Numbered from the stretch's first letter, positions 1-12,640 are shown. The stretch: 64,000 nt of DNA from Maratus speciosus (GCA_963932465.1 OZ010800.1:32614852-32678851), one strand, 5' to 3'. Numbers and translations: made by a program. Notes: generated by a model from the sequence alone, not told the origin.

Positions 1-208
1 AACTTGTTTTTGTGTATCAGTACTTTAATGAAATCCAATATTTTTTTTACATTTCAATTTTTTTTTTTTTTTAATCCTTAGGATATACCTAGAATTCCTG
101 AGAGTCCACTCTGAGAATGCAAACAGTGTTCCCCTTGCAGCGTGACTTTTTAGAGAAATCTGTTTAACGGTAATTATAATTATGTTTATGCTAAAGAAAC
201 TACTTTTT

Positions 209-692
209 GCAGTAGATGCTGCTTAATGTGATTATGTGTAATATCAGCCTGTTAGTGTTTTCAAAATCATCATGTCTCGACCTAACGCATCATGCTAAAA
301 GCATCGCTTTGTGTGAAAAATATTTTGAATTATATTAAGAATTATATAAAAAAATTCAGTTGTAGTTGGTTCAATATATTCTTAATGCAGCAAGCCAGTC
401 CCATGAGATACAAATGTACTTTTTAAATTAACTTAATTTTTTATATATATATTTTGCTAAATCATACTTAATTAATGCAAAATTATACCCAGGTTTCACT
501 GATAAATGTATATGTATTATGTAGAAGTTTAAAGTGTTCTGCAAAAAAACTCAATAAAGTCCCCCCCCCCACCCTTTTTTTTTTTTAAGAAACCCCCGAG
601 TTTTAGACCAGTATGCTGGGTTTTTTAAAACCCTGTATATTGTTATCAAAAACTTGTGGTCCCGAAGTAATCACATTAAGCAGCATCTATAC
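209..692. mobile_element. Non-autonomous pogo/Tigger-like MITE
   Basis: A perfect 21-bp inverted repeat lies at 214-234 and 668-688 (key motif GATGCTGCTTAATGTGATTA). The left end begins CAGTAG, which resembles pogo/Tigger termini. The interior has no coding potential and includes a C10 tract near 561. The right end lies within a few bases of the TA where the next Tigger element inserted, so the two abut. Family placement rests only on the terminal motif; the inverted repeat itself is certain. Confidence 0.6.
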
Positions 693-696
693 TATA

Positions 697-1725
697 CAGT
701 GAAACCCCGATCTATCGTTCCAGCATCCATCGTTTTCCCACATTGATCGTTTTACTTCTATGGTCCCTGCACAAATTATACTTAAATAATGTTAACGAAA
801 CCCGCATTCATCGTTCGTCAAGAAATCTTTTTCCCGCATTCATCGTTGTAAAATTTTTCTCCCCACCGAAATGAAATTGAAGGTCAAGCGGATCCATATG
901 ACATACAAACTGGAATTACTTCTTTTATCCTAAAATAACTCATTTGAGCTGTTTCGGGAGGGGGGGGGGGGACAGAGATTATCAAGAGGTCGTACATCTT
1001 GATGCCGGAATAATCAATTGTTTTAAGCAATTTTACAGGAGAAAGCTAGTGAAATATCTTTGTTTCATGGAATAAGCAAAAGAATGTACTCCAAAAATAG
1101 AGCTTCTGCAGGCTATTCATTTTGTACTTTCAGCTTGGCATGAAGTAACTTCTTCATTCCATCCAGAAGTGTTTCGTGAAATGCAGTTTTTTTGCGAAAA
1201 ACTCATGAAGAATGCTCAACAGAAGGGAAAGAAAATAATGAATATGCTGACGATAATGCAAATGAAGAGTGGTTGCGTGCAAAAGAGGATGTCTTTGTTA
1301 CAAAATTTAACGATATATTTCTATTGATCGAGATGTTGCGACATGTGGTGTCCTAAGCATAGAAGAAATGTGTGATGATGCAAAAAATGAAAATAATGGC
1401 GAAGAAGCAGAGGATAATGTTCATGCCGATGAAGCTAAGCCTACACCAGCGCAAAGTCTGTCTAATTTAATTACGGCATTTGAAACTATACGAACTTTTT
1501 TATATGTACATGAAATTACAGAAAATGACCAGAAATATGTTGTACATCCTGAAAATTTGTTGTTTAATTTAAAAAATGAACGAAAAACTGAATATAAAAT
1601 TACTCATTTTTAGAATAAATATCCATTTTCTACAACTTTGATTTATTTATTTTACAGTTTGGTCTGTAACAAATTAGTATTTATTAATATACTGTATACA
1701 TTGCATGTATTAGTAAGTAATGCTT

Positions 1726-1771
<46 letters not shown>

Positions 1772-1863
1772 CGTGTTTTGACGTTAAACCACATTCATCG
1801 TTTTCCTGCATTTATCGTTTTTTCCACACACACCTTGAAAAACGATGGATCGAGGTTCTACTG
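697..1863 (+). mobile_element. Tigger/pogo DNA transposon, internally deleted
   Basis: The terminal inverted repeats are CAGTGAAACCCCGATCTATC at 697 and, read from the right end, CAGTAGAACCTCGATCCATC. They are flanked by TA at 695-696 and 1864-1865, the TSD expected for Tc1/mariner-pogo elements. Subterminal CATTCATCGTT-type repeats occur on both sides (about 722-845 and 1790-1825). At about 1.17 kb the element is shorter than an autonomous Tigger and keeps only the transposase C-terminal region. A poly-T tract of roughly 40 bases (about 1731-1771) lies before the right end. Confidence 0.85.
1100..1613 (+). pseudogene. Tigger transposase C-terminal remnant
   Basis: The frame near 1103-1170 reads LLQAIHFVLSAWHEV, matching the conserved AWxxV segment that follows the DDE catalytic domain in Tigger/pogo transposases. 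An 81-residue open frame at 1368-1613, in a different frame, is acidic (DDAKNENNGEEAEDN) followed by an LxNLITAFETIRTFLY helix, typical of the C-terminal tail of this family. The DNA-binding domains and the catalytic aspartates are absent, so no transposase activity is possible. It lies between the Tigger terminal repeats in the expected orientation. Confidence 0.65.
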
Positions 1864-2317
1864 TATTTAAATATTAATAAATTTGTATGTGTTCAAACTG
1901 TTCAAAGCAAAAAAGACAGTATTTATATGAAACATTTAATTATAGACTTTTTTCCATAATTGTATTAAAATATGTATTACTTTCCTTTCTCTTCAGTTTG
2001 TAGAATTTTTTTGTTGTTGGATTCGTATTGATTTTAAGCAGAAAATTCGTGTTTTGGTTGGTATAAGCTGATCCATGTTAAACGTTAATGTTTTTGAGTT
2101 ACCAGACGTAACTTGACGTCTCTTGCTACTTCAAAGAGTATGTTAAGTTATACACTAACGTAACAAATACTTCTTTATTATAGGGGCTATGACATAACTC
2201 AGTCATGACCGAGTTACGATTAAGAAAGTGTGATTTCTTGGCAAATATTATAAACTGTCGTGAAAGTGAAATTGCGACCAATAAAAAATGTCTAACTATA
2301 TATGGCTTATTTATTAT

Positions 2318-2342
2318 TATATATATATATATATATATATAT
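2318..2342. repeat. (TA)n microsatellite
   Basis: An uninterrupted AT dinucleotide run inside the AT-rich, otherwise featureless stretch 1866-2562. No gene or other element is visible in that stretch. Confidence 0.9.
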
Positions 2343-2562
2343 TGTATTAATTGTTATGTTTTATTTACGCATAAATTAAACTAATAGTTTTTTAATGTGT
2401 ATATTAAATGGTATCAATATAAAACAAATAATTGTTTGTGCGTTTGATACATTGATAACTGTTTTATAAAGATATTTCAATCTGTGAATGTTTTTAAAAT
2501 GTAAATAAAGGTTGCCACAAAGTGATTTTGAAAATGTTGATAAATTGCCAAATAATTTTTGC

Positions 2563-3038
2563 AGTTGTAATTATTTATGAGTACAAAAACAACGAAGATA
2601 ATGTGTCAAATGATTTCTGCCAAAATATGCCAACTGACTGTGAATCTGCAGTAACAAAATATTTTAAGCACTAAAAAGTAGAAAATATAAATAAATAAAA
2701 AATGTATTTAAAAATATTACTTTTTTATCATTTCAAATTTTCAAATAGTTCAATATTAATATAATTATGATTACACATTGAGTAAACAGTTTAGAAGAAG
2801 TGTAGTTATAATTGTTTATCTACAAAAACAATGAAGATAATGTGTCAAATCATTTCTTCGAAAATATGCCAACTGACTGTGAATCTGCAACAACAAAATA
2901 TTTAAACACTAAAAAGTAGAAAAGATATAAAAAATAATGTATTTAAAAATTTATATGACTACTCTTTTTATCATTTAAAATTTTCAAATGGTTTAATAAA
3001 TATAATTATGATTACACATCAAGAAAACCGTGTAGAAG
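2563..3038. repeat. Two-copy tandem duplication, ~240-bp unit
   Basis: Unit 1 starts at 2563 and unit 2 at 2804. Both contain AAGATAATGTGTCAAAT, then ATATGCCAACTGACTGTGAA, then ATAATTATGATTACACAT. The period is about 241 bp. The copies differ by scattered substitutions and small gaps, so the duplication is not very recent. There is no coding potential. Confidence 0.85.
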
Positions 3039-6000
3039 TCTATTTTTAAGGACCATTTCATGTTTTTTATCCAAGTGTCAATCAAAAGGATGAATTTTCA
3101 ATAATCGGGGCCCATGCCAAATTAACGTGTTGTAATGAAAAATTTTTTTAACTACATAAATTTGCAGTTTTGAAAGGTGTGATTTTTAAAGATAAACGTT
3201 GAATGCTTATAAATTGTTTTTTAAATTGTTGTTATTTTTTTTCACCCCTCCCTTTTTTTTCCCTCTTCTCCCTCATGTCTGTGGAAACATAAATAATTTC
3301 GAAATTGGAAACTCCTCCCCCCCCCCCCCCCAATTGTGAAAATTTGGCTTTTTTTTTTCTCCTCAGGTTTCCAAGAATAAAAATTATACAAAATTGTATT
3401 TTTTTTTTTTGCTTGGTTTTATGCACCTTGGACTTGAAATAAAACAGATGTTGTAAAATTATCTGTGTGACTGAAAATAAAGCCAAAATGGTAAATTTTC
3501 TCTTCAATCTGCGTGCAGTCTGTCTCAAATCGAAAGGTCTGTGTGACATAAAATAACGATGGTGGTGTAAACTTTTTACAAATTTTACAGCAGTTCATTG
3601 AAATTTAATTTTTTTTTTTTTTTTTTTTTGGGGGGGGGGGGGGGGCGAGATTGTTTTCAGAAAAAAAGTGTCATTTTTTTTCTGAAAACTTTTATCTCTT
3701 AACTTCAGTGTAGCTCAAAGAATATATTATAATTACATATGTAAAAGGCTGATGGCCCCGCAAAATATTCTGCTATTTCAAAAAGAAAAACATGATTGGG
3801 TGATCCATTTAAACTGTATTTTACATGTCATGCTAAAAATGTTGTATATGCAACTGACAATATTGCCATCAGTTTTAATAGTTGTTGTCCCGGTAGCAGA
3901 ATGTTCGAAACAGGAGACGAGCTTCGCAGATTTTCTTTTCTCTTCTGCAGATTCTTCTTCGTCAGACCTTTATTTTGCTTCATAGTATTATGTTTAGCTC
4001 TTTCTTTATTACTTAATACAAAAAGTTAATATTGTTATTAATAAAATATTTTAAAATGTCTAAAAACGTTACATGTAAGTGATTGTTTGATTAATTAACG
4101 CTTCAATTGTAAAAATATTTTACCTGCAGATTATTTTTTGTCCCTGAAGTATCTGTCACAGGCACATGGAGAATTTTCTGCTACTGGGGTTGTTGTATAA
4201 TAAAAAATATCTGTTATACTACAAACTATGAATAATAACTGGTTAAATTCAGTTTTTGTGGTACTTTATTCTTTCTATGTGGGGGAGGATGGAATTGACC
4301 TACTTTTTCGGCTCAATGAATGGTATCCTGCCTTTAAAGAAAATTATAGAGGATTCCATGAAATCATAAAACCACCTTTTCTTCATAGCAAAAAGCTGGT
4401 TTTTGTTGTTTGAAATAAGATTTTGGGTGAAATCTGTAGGGTATACTTGATAAGTACCAGGTTTCAATTTGAAGAAAATCTCCAAAATTGGCTGTTTGTA
4501 AAATGGTTATTTAAACACTGAAACTGTTTATAGAAACAAAGTGTAATTTTGTATATGAAGTCTTAATTTTTTTTTCTTTGCAAATTTGCCGGTTCCTATT
4601 TGGAAAGTTTTATGTTTGTTAATTTTAACTTGTATATAGAAAAATTAACTGAAATAACAGTAGACATTAAAGGTCTGTACAGACTAAAATTTTCAGGTTT
4701 GGCCTTAACAAATTCTATCTTGGCTTAAAATTTTTACAATTTTGCTGTTATTTCAAATTGTGCAGACCCAAAAAATCCAAGATTTAAAAAAAAAAAAAAA
4801 TGCTAAGCTGGGGCCAAAATCCTAAATTCACCTTCAGTTTCTTTTTTGAATAAGTATTCAATCCTTTTCAAAAGATATTTTTTCTTTCTTAAAAATTTCA
4901 AAATGGACTTTTTTGAATGACCCCATATATCTCTCATTGAAATAAAATACACGTGTACTAAATAAAGCTTACTGAAATAAACCACAGTTTTATATGTATA
5001 TACACAACACATGATTATGCACAAAAATTTACTATTTTTTTCTCTTTTTGTCTAGCTTTGTGAACTGCATTTTACATCTGATGACATTCATGATATCCCC
5101 TCTCTACACTGCAGAAAATGAAATATTGTCAGCAGTTTTGTTAGCTACATTTAAGAAAAGATGGCATTCCGTCCTGATAATTTGGCTAGAACACTTCTAA
5201 AACAAGATACTTCATGTAATTACCCAGATGACAGACGTCAAATGAAAATACAGATCAACCTTCCCTTGCGATTTTTTTTTCCGAAGTTATTTTAAATGCA
5301 TTAGTTTTTGTTTGTTCCTGTTGGAACATTAATTATAAACAGTGTAATTGATGCACTTATATATTTAAACTTACCTTGAATTTCTTTTGATGTGTATGTT
5401 ATATTATGTATTATTTAAAAATAAATAAATCTTAAATTTATATCAGAGTTAATTAAAGTTTGCTTTTGAAATTATTAGCTATATTTGAGGACATGAGTTT
5501 CAAAATTCGCCTTATCCAGAAAATCAAATTTTCAGAAATCGTGAAAAACCTCTGATCACGTCCATTGGTCTTCATTTTAAACCAAGATTTTACAATGCCA
5601 GAAATACACAGTAAAGCTAGTGTTTTGCAGATTGTATTGTTTTCTCAATTCATGTCCACCAGTACCAGTAGAATAGAATGACAGAGAAAACTCGATTTTT
5701 TAATTTTTAGATAAGACAAGTTTTGAAACTGACGTCCTCATTTAATTCTTATGCATGAATATTCAATAAATATTTTATTACTTCTACTTTTTTATGGGAT
5801 GTGAATGTACACAGCCACGTTTGAATCATTCTGTGACAATAAATTGCTTCAGAAACTTATTTAACTTAGAAGATTTGTGTTTAGATTTCTATGAAGAGTT
5901 ACGGGAAGAAGCAACAATTTTTTTTTTTCTGCCATTGTTTAACCTTAATAAAACTTTCAAATAGTACATTTATATGAAATGAGCAAGTTAATTGAACAGA

Positions 6001-6392
6001 ATTTAAGTACTTTTTGTGTACTCTAATTTCAGATGTACATAGTTTGCAACCGATCCAATAAATTTTATATCAAGAAAGTTTCCTTAAATATGTTGCATAA
6101 TATGTAGAAAATAGAAATAAGATAAATCTTATTTATTAACATTTCTGGATCTAAACATGTTTGTTTGATCAGCAGAGTATGCACTAGAAATTGGGGTATT
6201 TTATTAATGTAGTAATTAAAAAATGCAGATAGTATATGTAGATTCTTAAAACAACACTTCAAGTTTAGAAACAAAAAGATAAAATAGTAACATTAATGTG
6301 ATGTTTTATGTAGGCATAGAGATATAAAACTGAAAAAAAAAATGAATTAAGATAATGTATTTTTTCAGTCATCTGCCCTAATATCTAAACAG
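3039..6392. other. AT-rich stretch without a recognisable gene
   Basis: Short open frames occur (for example 3232-3549 minus, 4228-4413 plus, 4803-5024 minus) but none shows a domain, a clear codon pattern or family resemblance. The region holds homopolymer runs (C14 near 3317, T21G16 at 3609-3645, A15 near 4786) and is otherwise single-copy-like within this window. I see nothing else I can support. Confidence 0.6.
3609..3645. repeat. Composite T21-G16 homopolymer tract
   Basis: Twenty-one T followed directly by sixteen G. The G run could form a quadruplex on the plus strand. Similar two-part tracts recur at 8583-8618 (C17A19) and 16329-16372 (T then G). Confidence 0.9.
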
Positions 6393-6554
6393 CATAGCTG
6401 CCAACTTGTACGGATTTTTCATACCACTAAAATGTAACAGAAAATTTTTGTTAATTTAATCACCGCAATTCAAGCAATTTTAACGTTTAAATAAATAAAA
6501 AAAATTCTATAAAATTTTAGTGGTAAGAAAAATACGTACAAGTTGGCAGCTATG
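6393..6554. mobile_element. 162-bp foldback MITE
   Basis: The arms are near-perfect inverted copies: CATAGCTGCCAACTTGTACG at 6393 and its reverse complement ending at 6554. The pairing continues inward through ACCACTAAAAT / ATTTTAGTGGT. The spacer is AT-rich. It has no coding capacity and no clear TSD by eye. Confidence 0.85.
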
Positions 6555-6603
6555 AAACGGAAACTAACAGGAGATGGATGTTGCTATTAAACAACAAAAA
6601 GTA

Positions 6604-6782
6604 CATTCAAACCTCATTAACATGTACAGAATTAACCTGGTATACTTTTAATATGAATTGTTCCTACAATGCCTGTCAAAATTAATACAACGATTTTGTT
6701 ACTAATAATATAAACTATTGATGATAACATGAGGGAAAAACTTTTAATTTGCATTGAAATTTATGTTAACGAGGTTTGACTG
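6604..6782. mobile_element. pogo/Tigger-type MITE with TA duplication
   Basis: The left end CATTCAAACCTCATTAACAT and the right end, read inward as CAGTCAAACCTCGTTAACAT, form a 20-bp imperfect inverted repeat. TA lies at 6602-6603 and 6783-6784. The CAGTCAAACCTCG terminus is characteristic of Tc1/mariner-pogo MITEs. There is no open frame. Confidence 0.75.
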
Positions 6783-6784
6783 TA

Positions 6785-7369
6785 TAACTACTGCAGTAGT
6801 ATTTTAAATTTTGTTTCAGTCATGAAATTTATGGATTAATAAACAAAAACAGTTAAACATTTTAAATAATATCACGAGCATTAAAGCCTTTCCTTATTCC
6901 ACGTTGTGTGGATTTGTTCGCATTCAACTATTGTGACCTATGCATCTGGATGCGTAAGTTTAGGTGTTGAAAATTTTTTTCCTACACTTCCAGAGAATGT
7001 TGATCCTGTGCTAATGAAGCCCAATTCCATAATGAATATAAATTTATGTAAATTTTTTGAATGAAAAAAATCATCGCAGCAGTGTTTTGGGAAAAAAATT
7101 ATCAGAAAGGCTCAAAAAGTTATTTTCAAATAAATTGGACAATTAGATTGATCAATAATTATTAAAATATTAATTAAAATAGTTTTTCTATCTATTTTTC
7201 TTAAATCATATTAAAGATACAAATATTTCAGAGGGGGAAAGACCTACTTTACAGAAGTTTTCACAGACAATACAGTCTTGAAGTATCAGCGTGACATAAG
7301 ATTTTTCCTTAAACATCTAGGTAGTACTAATAGAAAAGAAATTAACCGTAGACGTAAAAGTTGTGAATA
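6785..7369. other. AT-rich stretch, no gene seen
   Basis: No open frame with recognisable content and no inverted or tandem repeat identified by eye. Confidence 0.5.
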
Positions 7370-7373
7370 TTAA

Positions 7374-7572
7374 CCCCTTGAGAGGCGATGGGATATATTT
7401 TATCTCACCTAAGTTTAATCAAGATTTGCACCGGAAACTTTTAAATAAATTTTATTTTTGTAACTTTGATGGAAAAAACTTGTAAAATTGCTTTTCCTTA
7501 TTTTTAAACAAAAATTTTCATAGATCCGGTGTGAATTTAACATTACAGGAACACAATCACTTGCTCAAGGGG
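7374..7572 (-). mobile_element. piggyBac-type MITE (family B, copy 1)
   Basis: Flanked by TTAA at 7370-7373 and 7573-7576, with ends CCCCTTGAG on both strands: the TTAA target and CCC-start of piggyBac elements. Its reverse complement matches the element at 56369-56570 through GTGATTGTGTT, TTCACACCGGA and AATAAGGAAAAGCA, so the two are copies of one family in opposite orientation. Non-coding. Confidence 0.85.
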
Positions 7573-7576
7573 TTAA

Positions 7577-8394
7577 ATGAAATGGATTTGAATTAAAAAT
7601 GGTACTTGCAAAGCTGAACCTAATTCATACATTTGTTTTAGAAATATAATCTGTTATTACGGTGTGCTTCTTCAAGAGTTTTATTTTTTATACTTTACAG
7701 ATATGAATTATGAAATATTTAAGAAAAAAATATCATAAGCATACTTATTACCACCTTCCCACGTAATGAAAGAAGAAAAAAACTTCAAACCAGAAATTTT
7801 ATTTAATGAAATAAAGTATATTTCAAATCACTACCACATAGAGGCAAGACACATTTAATTAAATAAATTTTATGGTTCAAAGTATTTATTTTTGGGAAAA
7901 ACGGCTTATTGGCAAATATGGGTATGTGTTTGGGACAGTTTGTGTGATAAAAAATGGTCTTTATTTAAACGAGGAGGGTGTGAGGGCCTTTTTCTTTTGT
8001 ATGCCTCTTGTCAAGGATCTCCGAACAGACCTAAATTGTACCTAATTAGACACCTGAATCCCACCTTAACCCTCCCCCCCTCCAAAAAATGCTTATTTAA
8101 AAATATGCACTCTTGTGAGTTATGAGTGTTTATACAATAGTATAACTTACTGAATTATTCATATGTACCTTGGTAGAAAAAAGGCCCAATGCATTTTTCA
8201 TCTCTTAAAGTCAAATAAAATGAAAGAAATAACCTTTCACATTTTAAAATGAAAAATTTAAAGGGCAAAAACTTATCAAAGCAGAACAATAATTTAGAAT
8301 TAACAAAATTCTTTTAAAATATTTCTATCAAACAAAATGATAAACAATAACAGTGGTAATTGTTAGTCCAATATTAATACTTAAAAAATGCGTT

Positions 8395-8437
<43 letters not shown>

Positions 8438-10325
8438 AATCAGTTTGAGTTCAGCAAGCAAACTTTATTTAAAATAAAAGGCTCTAGGAAGAGGATAAAT
8501 AATAGAATTTAATAGGACTATTTAAATGAAGGAGTAGTATTTGTTCAGAAATAAACTAAGAAAATATAGAACTTTAATTCAGCCCCCCCCCCCCCCCCCA
8601 AAAAAAAAAAAAAAAAAACAAAATTTGGATATTTTTGTTTAAATATTTTGTTTCAAATGATTGTAGTAAAGCTAATAGAAATTAAAAGTGAGCATATTTA
8701 AATTTCTAACTCCTAAAATTTTAATGTATGTATATTTCGCAAAATCTGAAAATAAATATTCTGAAATCGTTTTCATTTATACACCCAACCAACCAATCTA
8801 TAATTCATCGCTTTCTCATCAAAAGTTGCTTGATAACTCATCTAAAAGTCATCGCACATTCATCGTCATGAAATCGTACTCCTCGGGGATTCATCATGTT
8901 TTTTTCTTAAATTCATCAGATTGCGATCATCTATAGATCTAAGGCGAATGAGACATTTCTGAGTAATTACCGATGAAAATCCTCCCTGTCCGATGAGAAT
9001 ACGATAATCGGCCACTTATCGTGTAATCGGATTTCGATGAGAGGCCATTCAAGGGCCAGACACAATTTGCTACTAGGGATTATTATTTATTTAAAATAGT
9101 CTAATCTAATTGTATAATAAAAATGAAAAAAAAAAAATACATGAACATTTTATAATTATTAATATTTAATAATAATATTTATTAAATCAATATAATAAAT
9201 ACATAGTAATAATTTTTATTAATAAATTAATATTGATTAAGATATATTAAATAATATAATAATAATAATATAAAAGCAGAAACAAATATTTTGTGCAATT
9301 AGTCATAAATAATCTGCATTTACAAATATAATATCAAATTCATATAATATACATTTGTATTAGAAGAAAATATTTAATAAATAATAACAAAATTTAAGTA
9401 TACTTAGTTACAAAATATATAACGTTTAAGAAAATTAATAATAATAATAATAATAAACTGAAGGCAAATATTACTAAATTTGTATTTATAAATATGCAAA
9501 ATACATTAAATAGCATCCTTCTAAAACCAAATTAACCCAATATTGCCTAAGTAAGTACATTCATTAAAAAGAAATCAAATAAATAATTTTATTACAAAGA
9601 GCGATTTTTTTTAAAGAAAAAGAAAAAAGAAATCTTTCATTCGTCTTTATTTAATAAACAAAAATTAATATTAAGTATATACTTGGATATAAAAATATAG
9701 CGGTCAAAAAATTAATTAAAAATGTATTGAAGAGACATATTTCTAAATCATTATTTATAATTATACAAAATGCATTGAATAACATTCAACAGATTACCAT
9801 TATGTTATAAAAAACGCATTTTTGCTTTATTTTGTTTGTAATGTAGTTTCTCAAAACAAGTGCAAAGTCGCCAAAACTGGTTGAACAACATACTGGACAC
9901 TGGGCAACCAACAACCAATAAGATTGCGAGCTTCGGCTCGGAACGGCGAACTCCCTTGGAAAAAAAATTATGCTTTTTTGAGATGGGGAAAAACCACTGA
10001 TTTCGAGACACTGTAACGTAACCGACATGCTATCATTTTGACACATAGACAATAGCGCGCCAAGCGGTGAATGACAGGAACTTTTCCCTCTTCAGCTCAA
10101 TCCGCAAAAGAAGAAGAATGCTAAAACTCACTTTTTCTCCTGGCGTATTGCTAAAACAAATTATTATTTTGTTTTTCGTCAGTTAAAATGAATTATAATA
10201 TCGTATTCGTGACCTACCTATTTCGTGTAACTAAAAACCGATAACGCTGTATTTTATCGTGTTGATTGTCTGGTCAATGACCAACAGTATTGGCGGGAAT
10301 TTCGATTAAAGAAGATAAAATACGG
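7577..10325. other. AT-rich stretch with homopolymers, no gene
   Basis: Contains a poly-T run (about 8399-8433), the C17A19 tract at 8583-8618, and very AT-rich DNA at 9090-9780 with ATA/AAT trinucleotide runs. Around 8800-9060 ATCG-TATTC/CTCATCG words recur on both strands and suggest a decayed inverted repeat. The 88-codon reverse frame at 9786-10052 shows no recognisable domain. No supportable gene. Confidence 0.5.
8583..8618. repeat. Composite C17-A19 homopolymer tract
   Basis: Seventeen C followed directly by nineteen A, the same two-part architecture (read on the other strand as T then G) as the tract at 3609-3645. Confidence 0.9.
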
Positions 10326-10642
10326 GGCACAGATGTCAGATACGCACTTGGGTACCTAATTGACAGCAAAATGGCGTTACTTTATTTTACAAGGTAACCC
10401 GGCTACTGTTGCTTATTTATTAATAAATTGTTCATTTACTTTTATTTTATTTTTTTTAATTGTACAATTGTTTTGTTCTATAGTTATTAATGAAATTACT
10501 GTTCATTTATTGTTGTTTACTTTTTAAAACAATAGAAAATAATTTAAAAATATATATTGTAACTGGTATTGGAAAACGGGCTTTCGCCAAATTGACGTTA
10601 AAAAATCGCGCCAAACCTGGATCGTATATCACATCTCTGCCA
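10326..10642. mobile_element. CACAGATGTC MITE family, copy 1
   Basis: The left end is GGCACAGATGTCAGATACGC; the right end reads inward as GGCAGAGATGTGATATACGA. The interior shares TGTTGCTTATTTATTAATAAAT, written here as two halves TGTTGCTTATTTA and TTAATAAAT, plus GGTAACCCGGCT and TTTCGCCAAATTG with the copy at 43461. Non-coding. Superfamily is inferred from copy 3 (44412-44619), which has a perfect 8-bp TSD, suggesting hAT or another 8-bp-TSD group. Confidence 0.8.
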
Positions 10643-11316
10643 AATTCTCGGTATTTTATTATTCGACTTTTTATCCAAATTTTCCGGATTTTTTAAATTT
10701 TCCCTTTCATTGTATCCCAAACACTACCTTCATACCAAATTTCAAGATTCTAGGGATACAGGACGTACCTCTGAGTTTTGATGATCGGTGAACCAGTGTC
10801 GAAAAGGCGAAAGTTTAAGTTCTGAAATAAAAAAGATAGAAACGTGAAATTTCAGAATTTAGTTCCATTTCCACATTACTTTAGATTTACGAAGTTTCAA
10901 GTTTCTGGGAATCACCAACACAAAGATATTGGGGGGTCAAAAGTACCCTAAGTTGCTTCCAGAAAAAGATGCTTACGGCTGTGCTTTCAAGCACTGCCGT
11001 GTCCCCAGATACTTTCATTAGTGCTGCTACACAATTCAACGCATAAAACATTTCCTGACGATTAAAAAAAAACACACACGTAATTGTTGAAGTTTTCACT
11101 TCTATTGGCACTCCCGGAGTGCCACTGTTTTTTTATTATATTTTATTTCTCATTAAAATAGGTATGTTGTTTTAATTTTAAGTATATAAGTCAAATAAAT
11201 AATAAGCAAATATTTGAAATACAGAATTAATTTTATATACGAAAAGAATATTTTATGATTGTTAGAAATTTGAACCTTTGTGTCCCAACTTTACAGAAAA
11301 GTCATTTCTTTAACAT
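10643..11316. other. Low-complexity/unknown repeat-like stretch
   Basis: Contains phrases such as ACCAAATTTCAAGATTCTAGG and AAGTTTCAAGTTTCTGGGAAT that resemble each other and suggest decayed tandem units. A 74-codon reverse frame at 10887-11111 has no recognisable domain. No gene supported. Confidence 0.35.
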
Positions 11317-11506
11317 TATTTCCAGCGGTGTCAAATGACGCCTTTTTTAAATTTTGATTTATGTTTATTTTGCTCATAGTTTTTGAATGTAATAAACAAA
11401 AAAAAAGTCTTAAATGGATTTGTAATTGTTCCAACTTAAAAACTACGAATGAAAAACCTTAAATCGAAATCTTTTTTAAAGGTGTCATTCAACACCGGTA
11501 GAAATA
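11317..11506. mobile_element. ~190-bp foldback MITE
   Basis: An inverted repeat pairs ATTTCCAGCGGTGTCAAATG on the left with CATTCAACACCGGTAGAAAT on the right, and the pairing continues inward through the CTTTTTTAAA and TAAATCGAAA blocks. It is imperfect, so it is an old copy. Non-coding; no clear TSD. Confidence 0.65.
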
Positions 11507-11899
11507 GCGTTGATATTATCGTTACATAAAAAAGATTAATGCAAACTTTTAAATAGTAAATTAAAATAATTATTAAAATGAAATAAAAAGTTGCAGTCTG
11601 TTCCAATACAGAATTTAAAAAATAATGTGTCTTTGTCACAATTCTATGTTAAGAAACCCCTTTTAAAAAATATGTAAAATGCAATATACATCTAAATTTC
11701 GCGTGCCGTTAAAAATAGAATCAAATAAAGATTTGTAAAAATATTTGCAGATTTTTTTCTTTATTAATCACATAGTGTCCAAATCATATGCAATTGGATA
11801 TGTGGAGTGCATGGGCAACTGCGTATGAAAATTAAAGCTCGACTTATAAATGTTTTAAAATTGTCTCGAATCTAGACTTATGATAGACTAAAATATCAG

Positions 11900-11940
<41 letters not shown>
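11507..11940. other. AT-rich stretch ending in a poly-T tract
   Basis: No gene. A poly-T run of about 34 bases (11906-11939) directly precedes the satellite array. Confidence 0.5.
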
Positions 11941-11943
<3 letters not shown>

Positions 11944-12400
11944 AGAATCCACAAAACTCCCCTTTCCTCTTCCCCCTCTCCTGAAAACGATTACTTCTAC
12001 CATGAGAAATTTGCATGGGGTGCTACAATTTGGTTATAGGCGTTTACGGTTTTCGGGCCCTTATATTCTGGTTACATTAAAATTTAGAGTGTTCAATTAA
12101 AAAACCCGATAATGTCCCTCCTTCTTTCAAATTACGTTTATCATATAAAATATGCATGTTTTACACTAATTGTAGCTCGAATTATAAATGTTTTAATTTA
12201 TCAGGACCTTATACTTATGGTACACTAAAATATAGAAAACGTCAACTGAGTTCCCTCCCCCTTGCTTTTTAAAACGATTACGATTACCATACGAAATTTG
12301 TGTGGGCTGTGATAATTTGGATCCGAGTTATAAGTGTTTACGTTTTCGAGCCCTTATATTCGGATTATATTAAAATTTAGGGCGTTCAGTTAAAAAATCC
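11941..12400. repeat. ~300-bp satellite array, left part
   Basis: About one and a half units of the repeat that resumes at 19857. Landmarks are AAAACGATTACGATTACCAT, TTTTAATTTATCAGGACCTT, the GCCCTTATATTCGGATTA type block and GGCGTTCAGTTAAAAAATC. The right edge at 12400 falls mid-unit where the 7.46-kb insertion begins. Confidence 0.85.
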
Positions 12401-12410
12401 TGCACGGAAA

Positions 12411-12640
12411 GAACTGTTGGTTTCTATAACCAATATTTTTTGTTACACCATTTGGCCGTTTCCTTTTGCTGTAACAACTAATTCTTTGTTGCGACAAGCA
12501 CGACTGTTTAGCCTAACTGATTAACCTAAATAATTTGGGTAATTTATTTAGCTGAATAAACAATTGAGTTTAGTTTGAAAAAAAAACCTTATTTTGTTGG
12601 ATGAACTAAATTTTTTGGTTCGCTGTGTTTCAATCACCAG
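12411..12640. repeat. Left subterminal TTGGTT/AACCAA motif region
   Basis: Variants of a TTGGTT...ACCAAAT core separated by short spacers (TTGGTTTCTATAACCAATA, ACACCATTTGGCCG, TAATTTGGGTAATTT, TTTTTTGGTTCG). It mirrors the denser array near the right end (19440-19840), which supports treating the two as subterminal regions of one element. Confidence 0.6.

Noticed and set aside
1720..1959. 79-codon frame starting in a poly-T tract
   Set aside because: Begins MLKLFFFFFF from the homopolymer and continues through the Tigger terminal repeat; no domain.
8800..9060. Scattered ATCGTA..CTCATCG words on both strands
   Set aside because: May be a decayed inverted repeat, but arms cannot be aligned convincingly by eye.
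9786..10052. 88-codon reverse frame
   Set aside because: Slightly richer in GC than its surroundings but no domain, no splice context and no repeat partner in this window.
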